From positions 367,501-431,500 of the forward strand of contig JACKLZ010000002.1 of assembly GCA_024235675.1 (NCBI GenBank): DNA of 64,000 nt, given 5' to 3'. The position numbers were made by a program, and so were the translations under genes. The stretch's first letter is position 1, and each line of letters opens with the position of its first letter. Shown here piece after piece: positions 44,891 through 53,484 of this stretch. The notes beneath the pieces are model-generated. The model was not told where the DNA came from. It saw only the letters and a program-made list of their open reading frames with translations, and searched no databases. Source of the DNA: Zoogloeaceae bacterium (GTDB lineage: Bacteria > Pseudomonadota > Gammaproteobacteria > Burkholderiales > Rhodocyclaceae).

Positions 44891-45583
44891 ATGAGTCAAG
44901 AAAAAATCGATATTCACGGATTGCTGGGCCGCATGCCTCTGTTTAGCGCGCTGTCGGCGGACGACTTGCAACATGTCGCCGACGCCACGCGCGAAAAACG
45001 CATCCAGAAAGGCGAAATGCTATTCCAGCGCGGCGACCAGCCCAAAGGGTTTTACTACGTCATCTTTGGCCAGATCAAACTCGCCTTTTCGTCGCCCAAC
45101 GGCAACGAGAAGGTGGTCGAGATCCTTGGCCCCCACCAAAGCTTTGGTGAAGCCGTGATGTTCATGGATCGACAGTACCCGGTTTTTGCCGAATCCCTGG
45201 CCGACACCTTGTTGCTGCACATCACGCGCGACGCGGTTTTCAACCTGATCGATCAGGACTCGGGTTTTGCCCGCCGAATGCTGGCAGGCATGGCCATTCG
45301 TCTGCACAGCATCGTGCGTGACGTCGAGTCCTACTCGCTGCGCTCGAGCACGCAGCGTGTCGTCGGCTACCTGCTCCAGCAGGTGCCCGACGCGCCTTGC
45401 GCCAACGCTCAGGTCGACGTCGATCTTCCGACCAGCAAGCAGATCATCGCCTCCCGCCTGAATCTCACGCCCGAGACGCTGTCACGTATTTTCCACGACC
45501 TGAGCGATGCCGGCCTGATTACCGTGCAAGGCAAGCACATCGCCCTGCACAACGTCGACAAACTACGCAACTACGAAGGTTGA
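44891..45583 (+). CDS. DNR/NNR-type Crp/Fnr regulator
   Basis: A 230-residue Crp/Fnr-family regulator without the N-terminal cysteine cluster of FNR. The recognition helix LNLTPETLSRIFHDL keeps the E-x-x-S-R pattern, so it should read FNR-like TTGAT boxes. Proteins of this type (DNR, NNR) sense nitric oxide through haem and control denitrification. Context with nnrS and hemerythrins supports that role by inference. The ATG 44891 gives MSQEKIDIHG. It overlaps the next convergent gene by 13 nt. Confidence 0.88.
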   Translation: MSQEKIDIHGLLGRMPLFSALSADDLQHVADATREKRIQKGEMLFQRGDQPKGFYYVIFGQIKLAFSSPNGNEKVVEILGPHQSFGEAVMFMDRQYPVFAESLADTLLLHITRDAVFNLIDQDSGFARRMLAGMAIRLHSIVRDVESYSLRSSTQRVVGYLLQQVPDAPCANAQVDVDLPTSKQIIASRLNLTPETLSRIFHDLSDAGLITVQGKHIALHNVDKLRNYEG

Positions 45584-46812
45584 GCCAGGCGCAAGGCCGT
45601 GCGAGCGCGGCTCACCACGCGCAGCAATTGCCCCCCCAGCAAGGCCGCAGACACCACCATCAGGCTGCCCGCCAGATAGACCGCGGGCCACCACACCGTC
45701 GCCAGCAGCGCCGCGCCGATCATCACCACGTGAACGCGCCAGTGCCACAACACCCAGTGCTCATTGAGCATGCGCGTCATCGGTGGCACACCCCGCACCC
45801 TGGGCTGAAGATAAAGCCAGAGGATGAAGGGCACGATCTTGTAGAGCATGCCTGAGATCACCGACACAAAGCCGCCCAGAATGGCCAGCACGCCCACCGC
45901 AAACGGCAGCGTATTGCCACCGATATTGAAAATCATCAGCACCGCCCCCACGCAAGCGAGCAGCACACAGCCCATTGCGAAACACCAGAAGCGGAAGGTC
46001 GCATCCAGCTTGGCGCGTCGCCGACGCTGCTGCCGATCCAATGTGACGCCGGCAAACAGAGCAACCAAGCCAATCAGCGGCAGCCAGGCCGTCGGATGCG
46101 AAACCACCATGCCGAGCCCGATCGCCAGCGCCATCAGCGGCGCAAAGCTGCGGGCAAACCATCGGGGATACGCCGGCGTGAGCTGAAACATCGGCACCAC
46201 CAAATACCCCACCGCCGCCACCAGCACACACCCCCATCCCGCAAGCCCGAGCGCGACATGACTGGATGAAAAGCGTAGCCACCAGGTATCGATAAGACCT
46301 GCCCGCGCCAGGGCCATTGTGGCGCCCGCGAACACGGTAAAAAAGAAAGCCAGCAGCGCGATCCGCAGCGCAATCAGCGAATGGCTTGTGCCAGGCGTAC
46401 GCCACAGGGCGAGCATGCCCGCCGGAACAAACGCCAGCACACTGCAGCCGATCGCCACCACCGCCAGCTGATATGCCCACGCGATCTGATGATGAAATGC
46501 CGCCACCAGCATTACCGCGCCGATGGCAGACAGCAAATGCACCGGTAGCGCCAGCACGCGGGGGCGCCAGAGGTTGGCGCCCGCGGCAACAGGCATGAGT
46601 TGAAACAGTGCACCGAGCATCACCTGGAGCATGAAGCCGGCCGTCATCAGGTGCGTCAGCGCGAGCGCGGCGGGCGTCCAACGCGACGCCATCACCGCCT
46701 CGCCATCGACCAGCAAGAGCAGTCCGGCAAGGAGCAGGAACAACGGCGCGGTCAGGAAGAACCGTATCGGCACCGACGGGGGCGGCGCCTGTTCGAAGGA
46801 CAAAGCCTGCAT
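45571..46812 (-). CDS. Multi-pass membrane protein of NO/denitrification context
   Basis: A 413-residue protein with about twelve hydrophobic segments. Histidines lie inside predicted helices (THLMTAGFM, FHHQIAWAY, SSSHVALGLAGWG), as in haem-copper proteins. Unlike cbb3 subunit I it lacks the full set of catalytic ligands recognisable in CcoN. It resembles uncharacterised membrane proteins found beside dnr and DUF2249 genes in denitrifiers; the function is unknown. It is the last gene of a hemerythrin, DUF2249, membrane protein operon controlled by an FNR-type box. Confidence 0.75.
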   Translation of the reverse strand: MQALSFEQAPPPSVPIRFFLTAPLFLLLAGLLLLVDGEAVMASRWTPAALALTHLMTAGFMLQVMLGALFQLMPVAAGANLWRPRVLALPVHLLSAIGAVMLVAAFHHQIAWAYQLAVVAIGCSVLAFVPAGMLALWRTPGTSHSLIALRIALLAFFFTVFAGATMALARAGLIDTWWLRFSSSHVALGLAGWGCVLVAAVGYLVVPMFQLTPAYPRWFARSFAPLMALAIGLGMVVSHPTAWLPLIGLVALFAGVTLDRQQRRRRAKLDATFRFWCFAMGCVLLACVGAVLMIFNIGGNTLPFAVGVLAILGGFVSVISGMLYKIVPFILWLYLQPRVRGVPPMTRMLNEHWVLWHWRVHVVMIGAALLATVWWPAVYLAGSLMVVSAALLGGQLLRVVSRARTALRLAQPS

Positions 46813-46883
46813 GGCTTAAGCGCTAAACGTCCGTCGCCGGGTCGCGCGCTGACCGCACTGCCCACGGGCTGAACACGTGCAAC

Positions 46884-47123
46884 TCAATCGCCCGAGGCCT
46901 GACGAATGGTGATGTGAAACACCCCGTCCGGCTGCGGCTCGACGGTATAGGCGTAGCCGTTGTTACGCAGCATGTCGAACAAGGGCGCCGGCTGGCGCGG
47001 GATCATCAGCAACACTTCCTGGCCGGGCTGCATCTCGTCCAGCGCTTCCAGCGTGCGCTCCATCGGCTCCGGCGGCAGCAGGCGGCGCGCATCAACAACA
47101 ATGGGGGGAAGACGATCCGTCAT
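46884..47123 (-). CDS. DUF2249 protein
   Basis: A 79-residue TusA-like-fold protein of the DUF2249 family: VVDARRLLPPEPMERTLEAL at the N-terminus and DGVFHITIRQ at the C-terminus. These small proteins are common in denitrification and NO-stress clusters beside hemerythrins; no activity is proven. The start at 47121-47123 follows AAGGA by 7 nt. It lies 10 nt downstream of a hemerythrin gene. Confidence 0.88.
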   Translation of the reverse strand: MTDRLPPIVVDARRLLPPEPMERTLEALDEMQPGQEVLLMIPRQPAPLFDMLRNNGYAYTVEPQPDGVFHITIRQASGD

Positions 47124-47133
47124 GGCATTCCTT

Positions 47134-47568
47134 TTAAACAAGCCCCTCTACCGCAGAGCAGACGCCGGGATCATTTCCGACGGTCTGGTCGCACATGGGA
47201 TAAAGGATGTTCTCTTCTTTCATGTTGTGTTGCTGCATCAGAATCAAGAGGGTTTCGGCAGCATCGGAAAAGGCCTCGGCGTCTGATGCCGCAGCGGCGG
47301 CGACCAGCGCGGCCATCAGGTCGCGCATCTGGACATGCTCGCCGCGCATCACCCGTGTCGGCCCCTCGGTCATGCCCGTTACCGCTTCAAATGCGGGAAA
47401 AATCGTGTCCTCTTCAACCGCAAAATGCGCCAGCACATCGTCGCGAAACGCGTTCGCGTCCAGCGCGCAGGCAGCCCAGTCACCGCGTTCAGCCGCAGCC
47501 TCAGCACGCGCAAAAACATCATCACAATGAGTGTGATGTGCTGCCATTTTTTGGGATAAAGCTGCCAT
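47134..47568 (-). CDS. Hemerythrin-domain protein (O2/NO-linked)
   Basis: A 144-residue protein with the hemerythrin metal pattern: HHTHCDD, HFAVEEDTIFP (H-x3-E), GEHVQMRD and HNMKEENILYP (H-x3-E). The frame stays open further upstream, but an FNR-type promoter predicts transcription from about 47603, so a start at 47568 (or the ATG 21 nt later) is the more likely. It heads an operon with DUF2249 and a membrane protein gene. Confidence 0.82.
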   Translation of the reverse strand: MAALSQKMAAHHTHCDDVFARAEAAAERGDWAACALDANAFRDDVLAHFAVEEDTIFPAFEAVTGMTEGPTRVMRGEHVQMRDLMAALVAAAAASDAEAFSDAAETLLILMQQHNMKEENILYPMCDQTVGNDPGVCSAVEGLV

Positions 47569-47609
47569 ACCGTCCGATACTCCGTGAATGCTGTCGATGT
47601 GTCGGATTG

Positions 47610-47650
47610 ATTGTCTCGCACTAACAGGCCACCGCATTGACACGCATCAA
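47610..47650 (-). promoter_or_regulatory. FNR/DNR-type class II promoter of hemerythrin-DUF2249 operon
   Basis: On the minus strand the box TTGATGCGTGTCAA (47637-47650) is followed after 21 bp by GACAAT (47610-47615), a -10-like hexamer. The distance puts the box centre near -41.5, the position of class II FNR activation. Either the FNR or the DNR-type regulator encoded nearby could bind. Confidence 0.7.
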
Positions 47651-47691
47651 CCGATGATTTCGGCCATATCGAATGACTTTGTAAAATCATG

Positions 47692-47723
47692 GAAAAACGC
47701 CTCACCGCAAAGCGCTGAGGCGT
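47692..47723 (-). terminator. Terminator downstream of phaC
   Basis: On the minus strand ACGCCTCA and TGAGGCGT form an 8-bp stem followed by TTTTTCC. It lies about 130 nt past the phaC stop, with nothing recognisable in between. Confidence 0.75.
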
Positions 47724-47853
47724 CAGCCGGCACACCATGCCGACTCGAGTGTGGTTCTGCCGGCATGAACGCCTGTACGTTTTTGTACCGTTGCCCGTGA
47801 ACCTCAGGCCACCGGTCAATGCTTGGGACCGCTATCGCGCTCCTCGCTCCCGT

Positions 47854-49611
47854 TTAGTGCTCCTGCACATACAGGCCTGGCGCCGGTGCGAGACTGGGGT
47901 GTGCGGCGTCCGCTGCCGGGCGGGCCCGAACCAGCGCGCCGCTGCGCGGCTTGAGCCAGCGCATCCAGTCATCCCACCAACTGCCGTCGGTCGGCGTAGC
48001 GCGCTCGCGCCACGCCTCCCAACGATCTGCCCGATGGGCCGTTTCCGCCCAGTAGCGGCGCTTTGCCGGCTTGGTGGGCGGATTGACAATGCCAAGAATA
48101 TGGCCGGAACTCGACAACACAAACCGCTTTTCGGCAGTCACGAAGTGAACGATGCGGAAGGTCTGCTGCCAGGGCGCGATATGGTCATCCTCGGCCGACA
48201 CCACATACATCGGCTGGGCGATCTGGTTCAGATCGATCGGCTCGCCGGCAACGGTGAGGGCGTTGGGCTCGATCAGTCGATTGTGCAGATAGAGCTCTCT
48301 CAGATACCACGAATGCATGCGATACGGCATGCGTGTGGTGTCCATATTCCAGAACAATACGTCGAAGGCCGGCAGCTTTTCGCCATACAGCCAGCTCTGC
48401 ACCGCGAAGTGCCAGATCAAGGAATTGGAGCGCAGAAGCCGGAAAGCCGACGCCATCTGCCCACCATCGAGATAGCCCTTGCGCGCCATGCCGGACGTAA
48501 TGAAATTGACGCTCGCCTCGTCGACAAAAACCTCGATGTCGCCCGGCTTGCGGAAATCGACCAGCGTGGTCAGCAAGGTCCAGTCGGCCACCGGCATCGC
48601 GTCGGCGCCGAAACGCCGATTGGCCCAGGCCATGTAGGTGGACAAGGCCGTTCCGCCAATGCAATAGCCCACCGCGTGCACCGTCGGCTGCCCGCTTTGC
48701 GCGCGCGCGGCCTCAATGGTGGCGTGTACGCCATCGACAATGTAGTCGTCAAAACTCACATCGCGCTGGTCGGCACCGGGATTCTTCCAGCTCGTGATGT
48801 ACACATCCAGGCCCTGGTCCAGCAGGTAGCGCACCATGCTTTTGCGCTCGTTCAGATCAAGGATGTAGAACTTGTTGATCCACGGCGTGATGATGACCAC
48901 CGGCCGGGCGCGTACCCGGTTTCGGGTCGGCGCGTAGTGAATGACCTCGACCAGGGCATTGCGAAACACCACCTCGCCCGGCGTCGTCGCCAGGTTGCCG
49001 CCGACCTGGAATCCGTCCGGATCGCTCATGCGCACCATGCCGGCCTGCATGTCATCGACAAAGTTCTGCCAGCCGGTATGCAAGCTGCCGCCCAAGGTTT
49101 CGGCAGCCTTGCGCAATGCCACCGGATTCGTCATCAGAAAATTTGTGGGTGCGACGGCGTTGAGCCAGTTGCGCCACCAGAACGCGGCGCGTCGGCGCTC
49201 GGCACTCGACAGCCCCGGCGTGGTGTAGAGCATGTCCTGGGTGTGCCGGGTCGTCATCAAGTACCAGGACTTGACCAGATCCCAGGTGGCCGAGTCATGC
49301 CAGACAGGGTCGTTGAAGCGTGTGTCGTCTTCATGCGGGCGAACGGGGTCGATGCTGGGCGCACCAATCATGCGTCGCAGACTGTGCCACTGCAGCGCCC
49401 ACAGTTGCCCGGAGAAGCCCACCATCGACTCGGCCAGCTCCTGCGGATGCGACCACCAGCCAAGCTGAGCGTGCACCAGGGGCGCAAACACACCCATGGG
49501 GTCGACCATCGACTCCCACTGCACATGAAGTTGCCGAAGCGCCTGATCCGCCATCTGGACAGGTGCGAGTTTGTGGTTTGCGCCGACCTCGGTGCCTCGC
49601 CGCGTATTCAT
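47854..49611 (-). CDS. phaC: Class I poly(3-hydroxyalkanoate) synthase
   Basis: Polymerises hydroxyacyl-CoA to storage polyester on granules. The 585-residue protein has an N-terminal domain and an alpha/beta-hydrolase catalytic domain with the lipase-like box G-Y-C-I-G (nucleophile C317), the acid in SAEDDHIAPW and the His in SSSGHILGIVNPP. ATG 49609-49611 follows GAGGAG by 6 nt. It is divergent from a universal stress protein gene, with a perfect FNR box between them, suggesting polymer synthesis is raised when oxygen is short. No phaA, phaB or phasin gene lies next to it. Confidence 0.94.
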   Translation of the reverse strand: MNTRRGTEVGANHKLAPVQMADQALRQLHVQWESMVDPMGVFAPLVHAQLGWWSHPQELAESMVGFSGQLWALQWHSLRRMIGAPSIDPVRPHEDDTRFNDPVWHDSATWDLVKSWYLMTTRHTQDMLYTTPGLSSAERRRAAFWWRNWLNAVAPTNFLMTNPVALRKAAETLGGSLHTGWQNFVDDMQAGMVRMSDPDGFQVGGNLATTPGEVVFRNALVEVIHYAPTRNRVRARPVVIITPWINKFYILDLNERKSMVRYLLDQGLDVYITSWKNPGADQRDVSFDDYIVDGVHATIEAARAQSGQPTVHAVGYCIGGTALSTYMAWANRRFGADAMPVADWTLLTTLVDFRKPGDIEVFVDEASVNFITSGMARKGYLDGGQMASAFRLLRSNSLIWHFAVQSWLYGEKLPAFDVLFWNMDTTRMPYRMHSWYLRELYLHNRLIEPNALTVAGEPIDLNQIAQPMYVVSAEDDHIAPWQQTFRIVHFVTAEKRFVLSSSGHILGIVNPPTKPAKRRYWAETAHRADRWEAWRERATPTDGSWWDDWMRWLKPRSGALVRARPAADAAHPSLAPAPGLYVQEH

Positions 49612-49669
49612 AGGTGACTCCTCTCTTGCACACCGAACCCCAGAGTCCCGCCGGCATGCTCAAGGAATC

Positions 49670-49740
49670 ATTGTGCGCTGCTATACCCCGTAGTGTTTGA
49701 TCGGCATCAATCACGGTTTCCTTCATGCGACGACTATAAT
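49670..49740. promoter_or_regulatory. Divergent phaC / usp promoter region with a perfect FNR box
   Basis: The box TTGATCGGCATCAA (49697-49710) matches the consensus at all ten positions. Rightward, TATAAT lies at 49735-49740, 24 bp after the box, for usp. Leftward, CACAAT (49670-49675) lies exactly 21 bp away, the class II distance, for phaC. One activator site may therefore serve both genes. Confidence 0.75.
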
Positions 49741-49770
49741 CAGTACGATCTTCCGAAAAGGAGCAAGGCC

Positions 49771-50214
49771 ATGTTCAAGCACCTGCTGGTCCCTACCGAC
49801 GGCTCCGATATCTCCGAGGCCACGGTCAACCGCGCCATTTCGTTTGCCCAGGACGCGGGCGCCAGAATCACCTTTTTTTATGCGCAGCCCGATTTCCCGA
49901 TGCCGATCTATGGCGAAGGCGCGCTGATCGACCCAACAACGCCGGAACAGTTCGCCAAGGGCGCCGAAGAAGAGGCCCAAAAGATTCTCGACAGCGCACG
50001 CAGCAAGGCAGAAGCCGTTGGCGTCACATGCGATACCGACACCGTCGTCAATGAAGTGCCCTACGAAGCCATCATCGCCGCGGCTGAACGCCATGCCTGC
50101 GACCTGATTTTCATGGCCTCGCACGGTCGACGCGGTCTGGCCAGCCTGCTGCTGGGCAGCGAAACACAGAAAGTGCTGACACACACCAAGATCCCGGTGT
50201 TGGTCTTCCGCTAA
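49771..50214 (+). CDS. Universal stress protein
   Basis: A 147-residue UspA-fold protein. The ATP-binding pattern G-2x-G-9x-G-S/T is seen in SHGRRGLASLLLGSETQ near the C-terminus, and the N-terminus MFKHLLVPTDGSDIS is typical. The ATG 49771 follows AAAAGGAG. An FNR-type promoter lies about 30-75 nt upstream. Universal stress proteins driven by FNR-type regulators help anaerobic survival in pseudomonads. A hemerythrin gene follows after 16 nt. Confidence 0.93.
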   Translation: MFKHLLVPTDGSDISEATVNRAISFAQDAGARITFFYAQPDFPMPIYGEGALIDPTTPEQFAKGAEEEAQKILDSARSKAEAVGVTCDTDTVVNEVPYEAIIAAAERHACDLIFMASHGRRGLASLLLGSETQKVLTHTKIPVLVFR

Positions 50215-50230
50215 GCCCCGGAGACACGCC

Positions 50231-50821
50231 ATGTTCAATGCCGCCATCAACATCATTCAGGAAGAGCACCGCTCACTGGCAGCGATTGTTCATGGCCTGA
50301 AATACCTGGTCAATGACGCCCGCAGCAACGGCGCACGCGCTGACTTCAAGGTGCTGCGGGCGATGCTGCACTACATTGACAACTTCCCCGAACGGCTGCA
50401 CCACCCCAAAGAAGATGTCTATGTCTTCGCACGTTTGCTGACCCGGACACACGAAGCCGATGAGGTGGTCGACGAGCTGACCAAGCAGCACCAGGAAGGC
50501 GCGCAACTGGTCACCGCTCTCCACACGCAACTGGACGCCTACGAAGCCGGCCAGCCGGGCGGGCTGGCCGCCTTTGGCGAAGCGGTTGACGCCTTCACGG
50601 AAGCCATGTGGCAGCACATGGCCCTCGAAGAAAAGGTCTTGTTGCCACTGGCGAAAAAATATCTGACCGAGGCGGACTGGGTGGAAATCGCCGAGGCATT
50701 CGGCGAAAACGGTGATCCGCGCTTCAGCGCCGATGCCGGAAATGAATTCAGCGCCTTGTTCTCGCGCATCGTGACACTCGCGCCGCCACCGATCGGGGTC
50801 GGCCCGTCCGCCGAAAGCTAG
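50231..50821 (+). CDS. Hemerythrin-domain protein
   Basis: A 196-residue protein with hemerythrin-type metal ligands: EEHRSLAAIVH, HHPKEDVYVF (H-x3-E), KQHQEGAQL and HMALEEKVLLP (H-x3-E), followed by a C-terminal extension of about 40 residues. It lies 16 nt after usp and is probably co-transcribed from the FNR-type promoter. It is the third hemerythrin-type gene of the window. Confidence 0.85.
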   Translation: MFNAAINIIQEEHRSLAAIVHGLKYLVNDARSNGARADFKVLRAMLHYIDNFPERLHHPKEDVYVFARLLTRTHEADEVVDELTKQHQEGAQLVTALHTQLDAYEAGQPGGLAAFGEAVDAFTEAMWQHMALEEKVLLPLAKKYLTEADWVEIAEAFGENGDPRFSADAGNEFSALFSRIVTLAPPPIGVGPSAES

Positions 50822-51055
50822 CGAGCACCGCGCAGGCGCTCGATTTTCTAGCAGACTTCAGTCACTGGATTGCCCATGGCGCTTTTGGCAAGCTCTTGCT
50901 TGTCAGTGTGCCTGTCCTGCCGGTCGCAGCAATGACCGCTATCTGCGGCACGCGTAAGGGTCGGCCGGCCGATCCAAGGAAATGACGAACGTGCTCACTG
51001 CGCACTCACTCAAGCGTTGCCGCACTCGCCAGCGCGCACCTGAAGCCCCAGCGCC

Positions 51056-51286
51056 TCAGAGCCGATTGATGTCATCAGCCGAGCGCTGAAAGAACACCGT
51101 CAGCATGCTGGAAGCAGCACACACCAGCCAGAAGCCGAAGAAACCGATCGAGTAGGTCGCGATCGGCGAGAAGTCGACGGGCTGTCCGAACAGATACAAC
51201 TGCTGCGGATCCATCACTGTAAAAAACACCATCTCAGCAATGCCGGCCACCAGAAACGACGGCCAAAATACGAGAATCTGTTTCAT
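51056..51286 (-). CDS. Small two-helix membrane protein of the cco locus
   Basis: A 76-residue protein with two hydrophobic segments (about residues 5-26 and 42-66), not assigned to a family. It begins MKQILVFWPSFLVAGIAEM and ends in a short hydrophilic tail. It lies 36 nt past the DUF3149 gene at the downstream end of the ccoNOQPGH set, so it may be co-transcribed with it. A role in oxidase assembly is a guess from position. Confidence 0.7.
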   Translation of the reverse strand: MKQILVFWPSFLVAGIAEMVFFTVMDPQQLYLFGQPVDFSPIATYSIGFFGFWLVCAASSMLTVFFQRSADDINRL

Positions 51287-51322
51287 GCTTGATCCCTGTC
51301 TGATCCGCAGCGGCCCTGGCGT

Positions 51323-51469
51323 TTACTGCCCCTGACCGTGGGCGCGCTCATCTTCGTCGACATGCTGCTTGACGTAGCGCCCGATAAAGATCGCCATGCC
51401 GATGATGAACGCAATGGTAAAGACGCTCAGCAAACCAATATCGGTACTGAACAATTCCTTGAAAGCCAT
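51323..51469 (-). CDS. DUF3149-like very small membrane protein
   Basis: A 48-residue open frame with one membrane helix (about residues 11-30, LLSVFTIAFIIGMAIFIG) and a charged C-terminus (VKQHVDEDERAHGQGQ). It resembles DUF3149 proteins of cbb3 loci. The ATG at 51467-51469 follows GAGAAGC. It lies 12 nt downstream of ccoH and is shorter than most gene-finder limits. Confidence 0.75.
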   Translation of the reverse strand: MAFKELFSTDIGLLSVFTIAFIIGMAIFIGRYVKQHVDEDERAHGQGQ

Positions 51470-51481
51470 GGTGCTTCTCCT

Positions 51482-51991
51482 TCAGTTCACAGGTTGTTGC
51501 GCCGCCAGGCGCACTTCTGTCTCTGCGGGGAGTTCTATGGTCCCGGTCAAACGCCATGCACGGGACTCGTCTTCGAGCAAGACTTGCCAACGCCCATCCA
51601 GCGCGTCGGTGCTTGCTGTGTAGTTTCCGTTGTCGCCCACCAGCGAAATGGCGCGATCCATGTCGGGGCGGGTCGGGTGAATCAGTCGCAAAAACACGGT
51701 GGGTGGCAGCACCGTTTCGGTGCTGGACAAGTTCAACATGACTTGCCCGCCCTCGAACCGAAGCTTCGCCGCCAGTCCAAGGCGTGCCGCCTCGTGATCC
51801 CGCACGATCGACTGCTGAAGTGCGAGGCCTTGTTTGTAGTAGTCATCGGCCACCAGACCGTCATCCGACACCACCGCCAGCCAAAGCGTAATGAACCCTG
51901 CAATCACGGCAGTCGCCGGGAGCGATACCAGAAACCAGGGCCAGGCCTGACGGAACCAAGGGGCGGCAGATTTATTCAGAGCCATGCTCAT
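51482..51991 (-). CDS. ccoH: FixH/CcoH family cbb3 assembly protein
   Basis: A 169-residue membrane-anchored protein with one N-terminal helix (about residues 14-40) and a periplasmic Ig-like domain containing DDYYKQGLALQQ, the family motif. CcoH/FixH is needed for cbb3 oxidase assembly. The ATG at 51989-51991 is 2 nt past the ccoG stop, so the two are translationally coupled. Confidence 0.9.
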   Translation of the reverse strand: MSMALNKSAAPWFRQAWPWFLVSLPATAVIAGFITLWLAVVSDDGLVADDYYKQGLALQQSIVRDHEAARLGLAAKLRFEGGQVMLNLSSTETVLPPTVFLRLIHPTRPDMDRAISLVGDNGNYTASTDALDGRWQVLLEDESRAWRLTGTIELPAETEVRLAAQQPVN

Positions 51992-51993
51992 AC

Positions 51994-53442
51994 TCAACGG
52001 GGCAGCAGGAAAGTGGAGGCTTCTCGCACGCCCACGGAGGGGTCGTCGCTCGCCTTGATTTCAAAATGGATGACGTTCGACGAGCCCGGCTCACCCGTAT
52101 CGACCGGCACCTGAACCCGCAGGGTTACGGCCTGCATCGTGGCTGGCGCCACCTCAATCTTGCCGTCGAAATCAGAAATCCGAATCCCTTCGAGCCCGTC
52201 AACGGTGACATCGAAGTTCCGCGGCGCCTCAGTCATGTTCATGATCTGGAGCTGATACACGTTCTCGATGTAACCCCCGGCCACCTCACGTGACAGGGTC
52301 GCGCGGTCACGGATGATGTCCATGCGCAGGGGCTCGCGCGTGGCCAGGCCCCATACAAAGGCCAGACACACCACGGCCAGAATGCCGCCGTAAATCAAGG
52401 TACGCGGCCGCATCACATGGCCAACGATCTCCTTGCGCCCCCAATGCTTCTTGATCGCGTTTTCGGTCGAATAGCGGATCAGGCCGCGCGGGTAATCCAT
52501 TTTGTCCATCACCTGATCGCAGGCATCGATACACGCCGCGCAACCAATACACTCGTATTGCAGGCCATCGCGAATGTCGATGCCGGTCGGGCAAACCTGA
52601 ACACAGATGCCGCAATCGACGCAGTCGCCCTTGCTGACCGAGGCCGGATCCACGCCTTTCTTGCGCGCGCCACGCGGCTCGCCACGCTCCTCGTCGTAGG
52701 TGATGACCAGTGTGTCCGGATCAAACATGACGCCTTGAAAACGGGCGTACGGGCACATGTACTTGCACACCTGCTCGCGCATGATGCCAGCGAAGAAGTA
52801 GGTGAAAGCACCGTAAAACAGAATCCAGAAAATTTCCCACCCACCGAACGTAAAGGGCGAAAAGGCGCCCAGCAATTCCTTGAGGGGGGTGAAGTAGGCA
52901 ACAAAGGTAAAGCCGGTCCACAAAGCCACGGCCACCCAGATCGCATGCTTGCTTGCCTTGATCCGGAACTTGCGAGCGTCCATGGGCGCTTTGTCCAGCT
53001 TCATACGCTTGTTCCGGTCGCCCTCGATCTTCTCCTCGATCCAGAGAAAGATTTCGGTATAGACCGTCTGCGGGCAGGCGTATCCACACCACAAGCGACC
53101 CGCTACGGCGGTAAAGAAGAACAACGCATACGCCGAAATGATCAGCAGGATAGCCAGGAAAAACACATCCTGCGGCCAGAACACCCAGCCAAAAATATAG
53201 AACTTGCGCTCAACCAGGTGGAACAGCACCGCTTGCCGGCCGTTCCATTGCAGCCAGGGCAGCCCGTAGTACAGCAGCTGCGTTACCCACACCAGAATCC
53301 ATCGCCAGTTGGTGAACGCACCACTGATGGCCCGCACATAGATTTTCTTGCGCGCCTCGTAGAGCGAACCTTCCTGACCTTCTAACGGAGCCGATTTTTT
53401 GGAAGGCACAATTTTGATGGGCTGGGGAGCGGGGTTTGTCAT
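51994..53442 (-). CDS. ccoG: CcoG/FixG cupric reductase-like ferredoxin protein
   Basis: A 482-residue membrane Fe-S protein involved in copper reduction for cbb3 oxidase. Four to five membrane helices include the motif AGRLWCGYACPQTVYTE, followed by two [4Fe-4S] ferredoxin motifs (CVDCGICVQVCPTGID and CIGCAACIDACDQVMD), and a C-terminal Ig-like domain. It follows ccoP by about 108 nt containing a large palindrome. No ribosome-binding site is evident before the ATG. Confidence 0.96.
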   Translation of the reverse strand: MTNPAPQPIKIVPSKKSAPLEGQEGSLYEARKKIYVRAISGAFTNWRWILVWVTQLLYYGLPWLQWNGRQAVLFHLVERKFYIFGWVFWPQDVFFLAILLIISAYALFFFTAVAGRLWCGYACPQTVYTEIFLWIEEKIEGDRNKRMKLDKAPMDARKFRIKASKHAIWVAVALWTGFTFVAYFTPLKELLGAFSPFTFGGWEIFWILFYGAFTYFFAGIMREQVCKYMCPYARFQGVMFDPDTLVITYDEERGEPRGARKKGVDPASVSKGDCVDCGICVQVCPTGIDIRDGLQYECIGCAACIDACDQVMDKMDYPRGLIRYSTENAIKKHWGRKEIVGHVMRPRTLIYGGILAVVCLAFVWGLATREPLRMDIIRDRATLSREVAGGYIENVYQLQIMNMTEAPRNFDVTVDGLEGIRISDFDGKIEVAPATMQAVTLRVQVPVDTGEPGSSNVIHFEIKASDDPSVGVREASTFLLPR

Positions 53443-53484
53443 GATCGCTATATCAATATGTTCTAATTTTGACGCGGCAAATAT

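Noticed and set aside
47569..47643. N-terminal extension of the hemerythrin protein at 47134
   Set aside because: The extra 25 codons contain the -10 element of an FNR-type promoter and would start before the predicted transcript.
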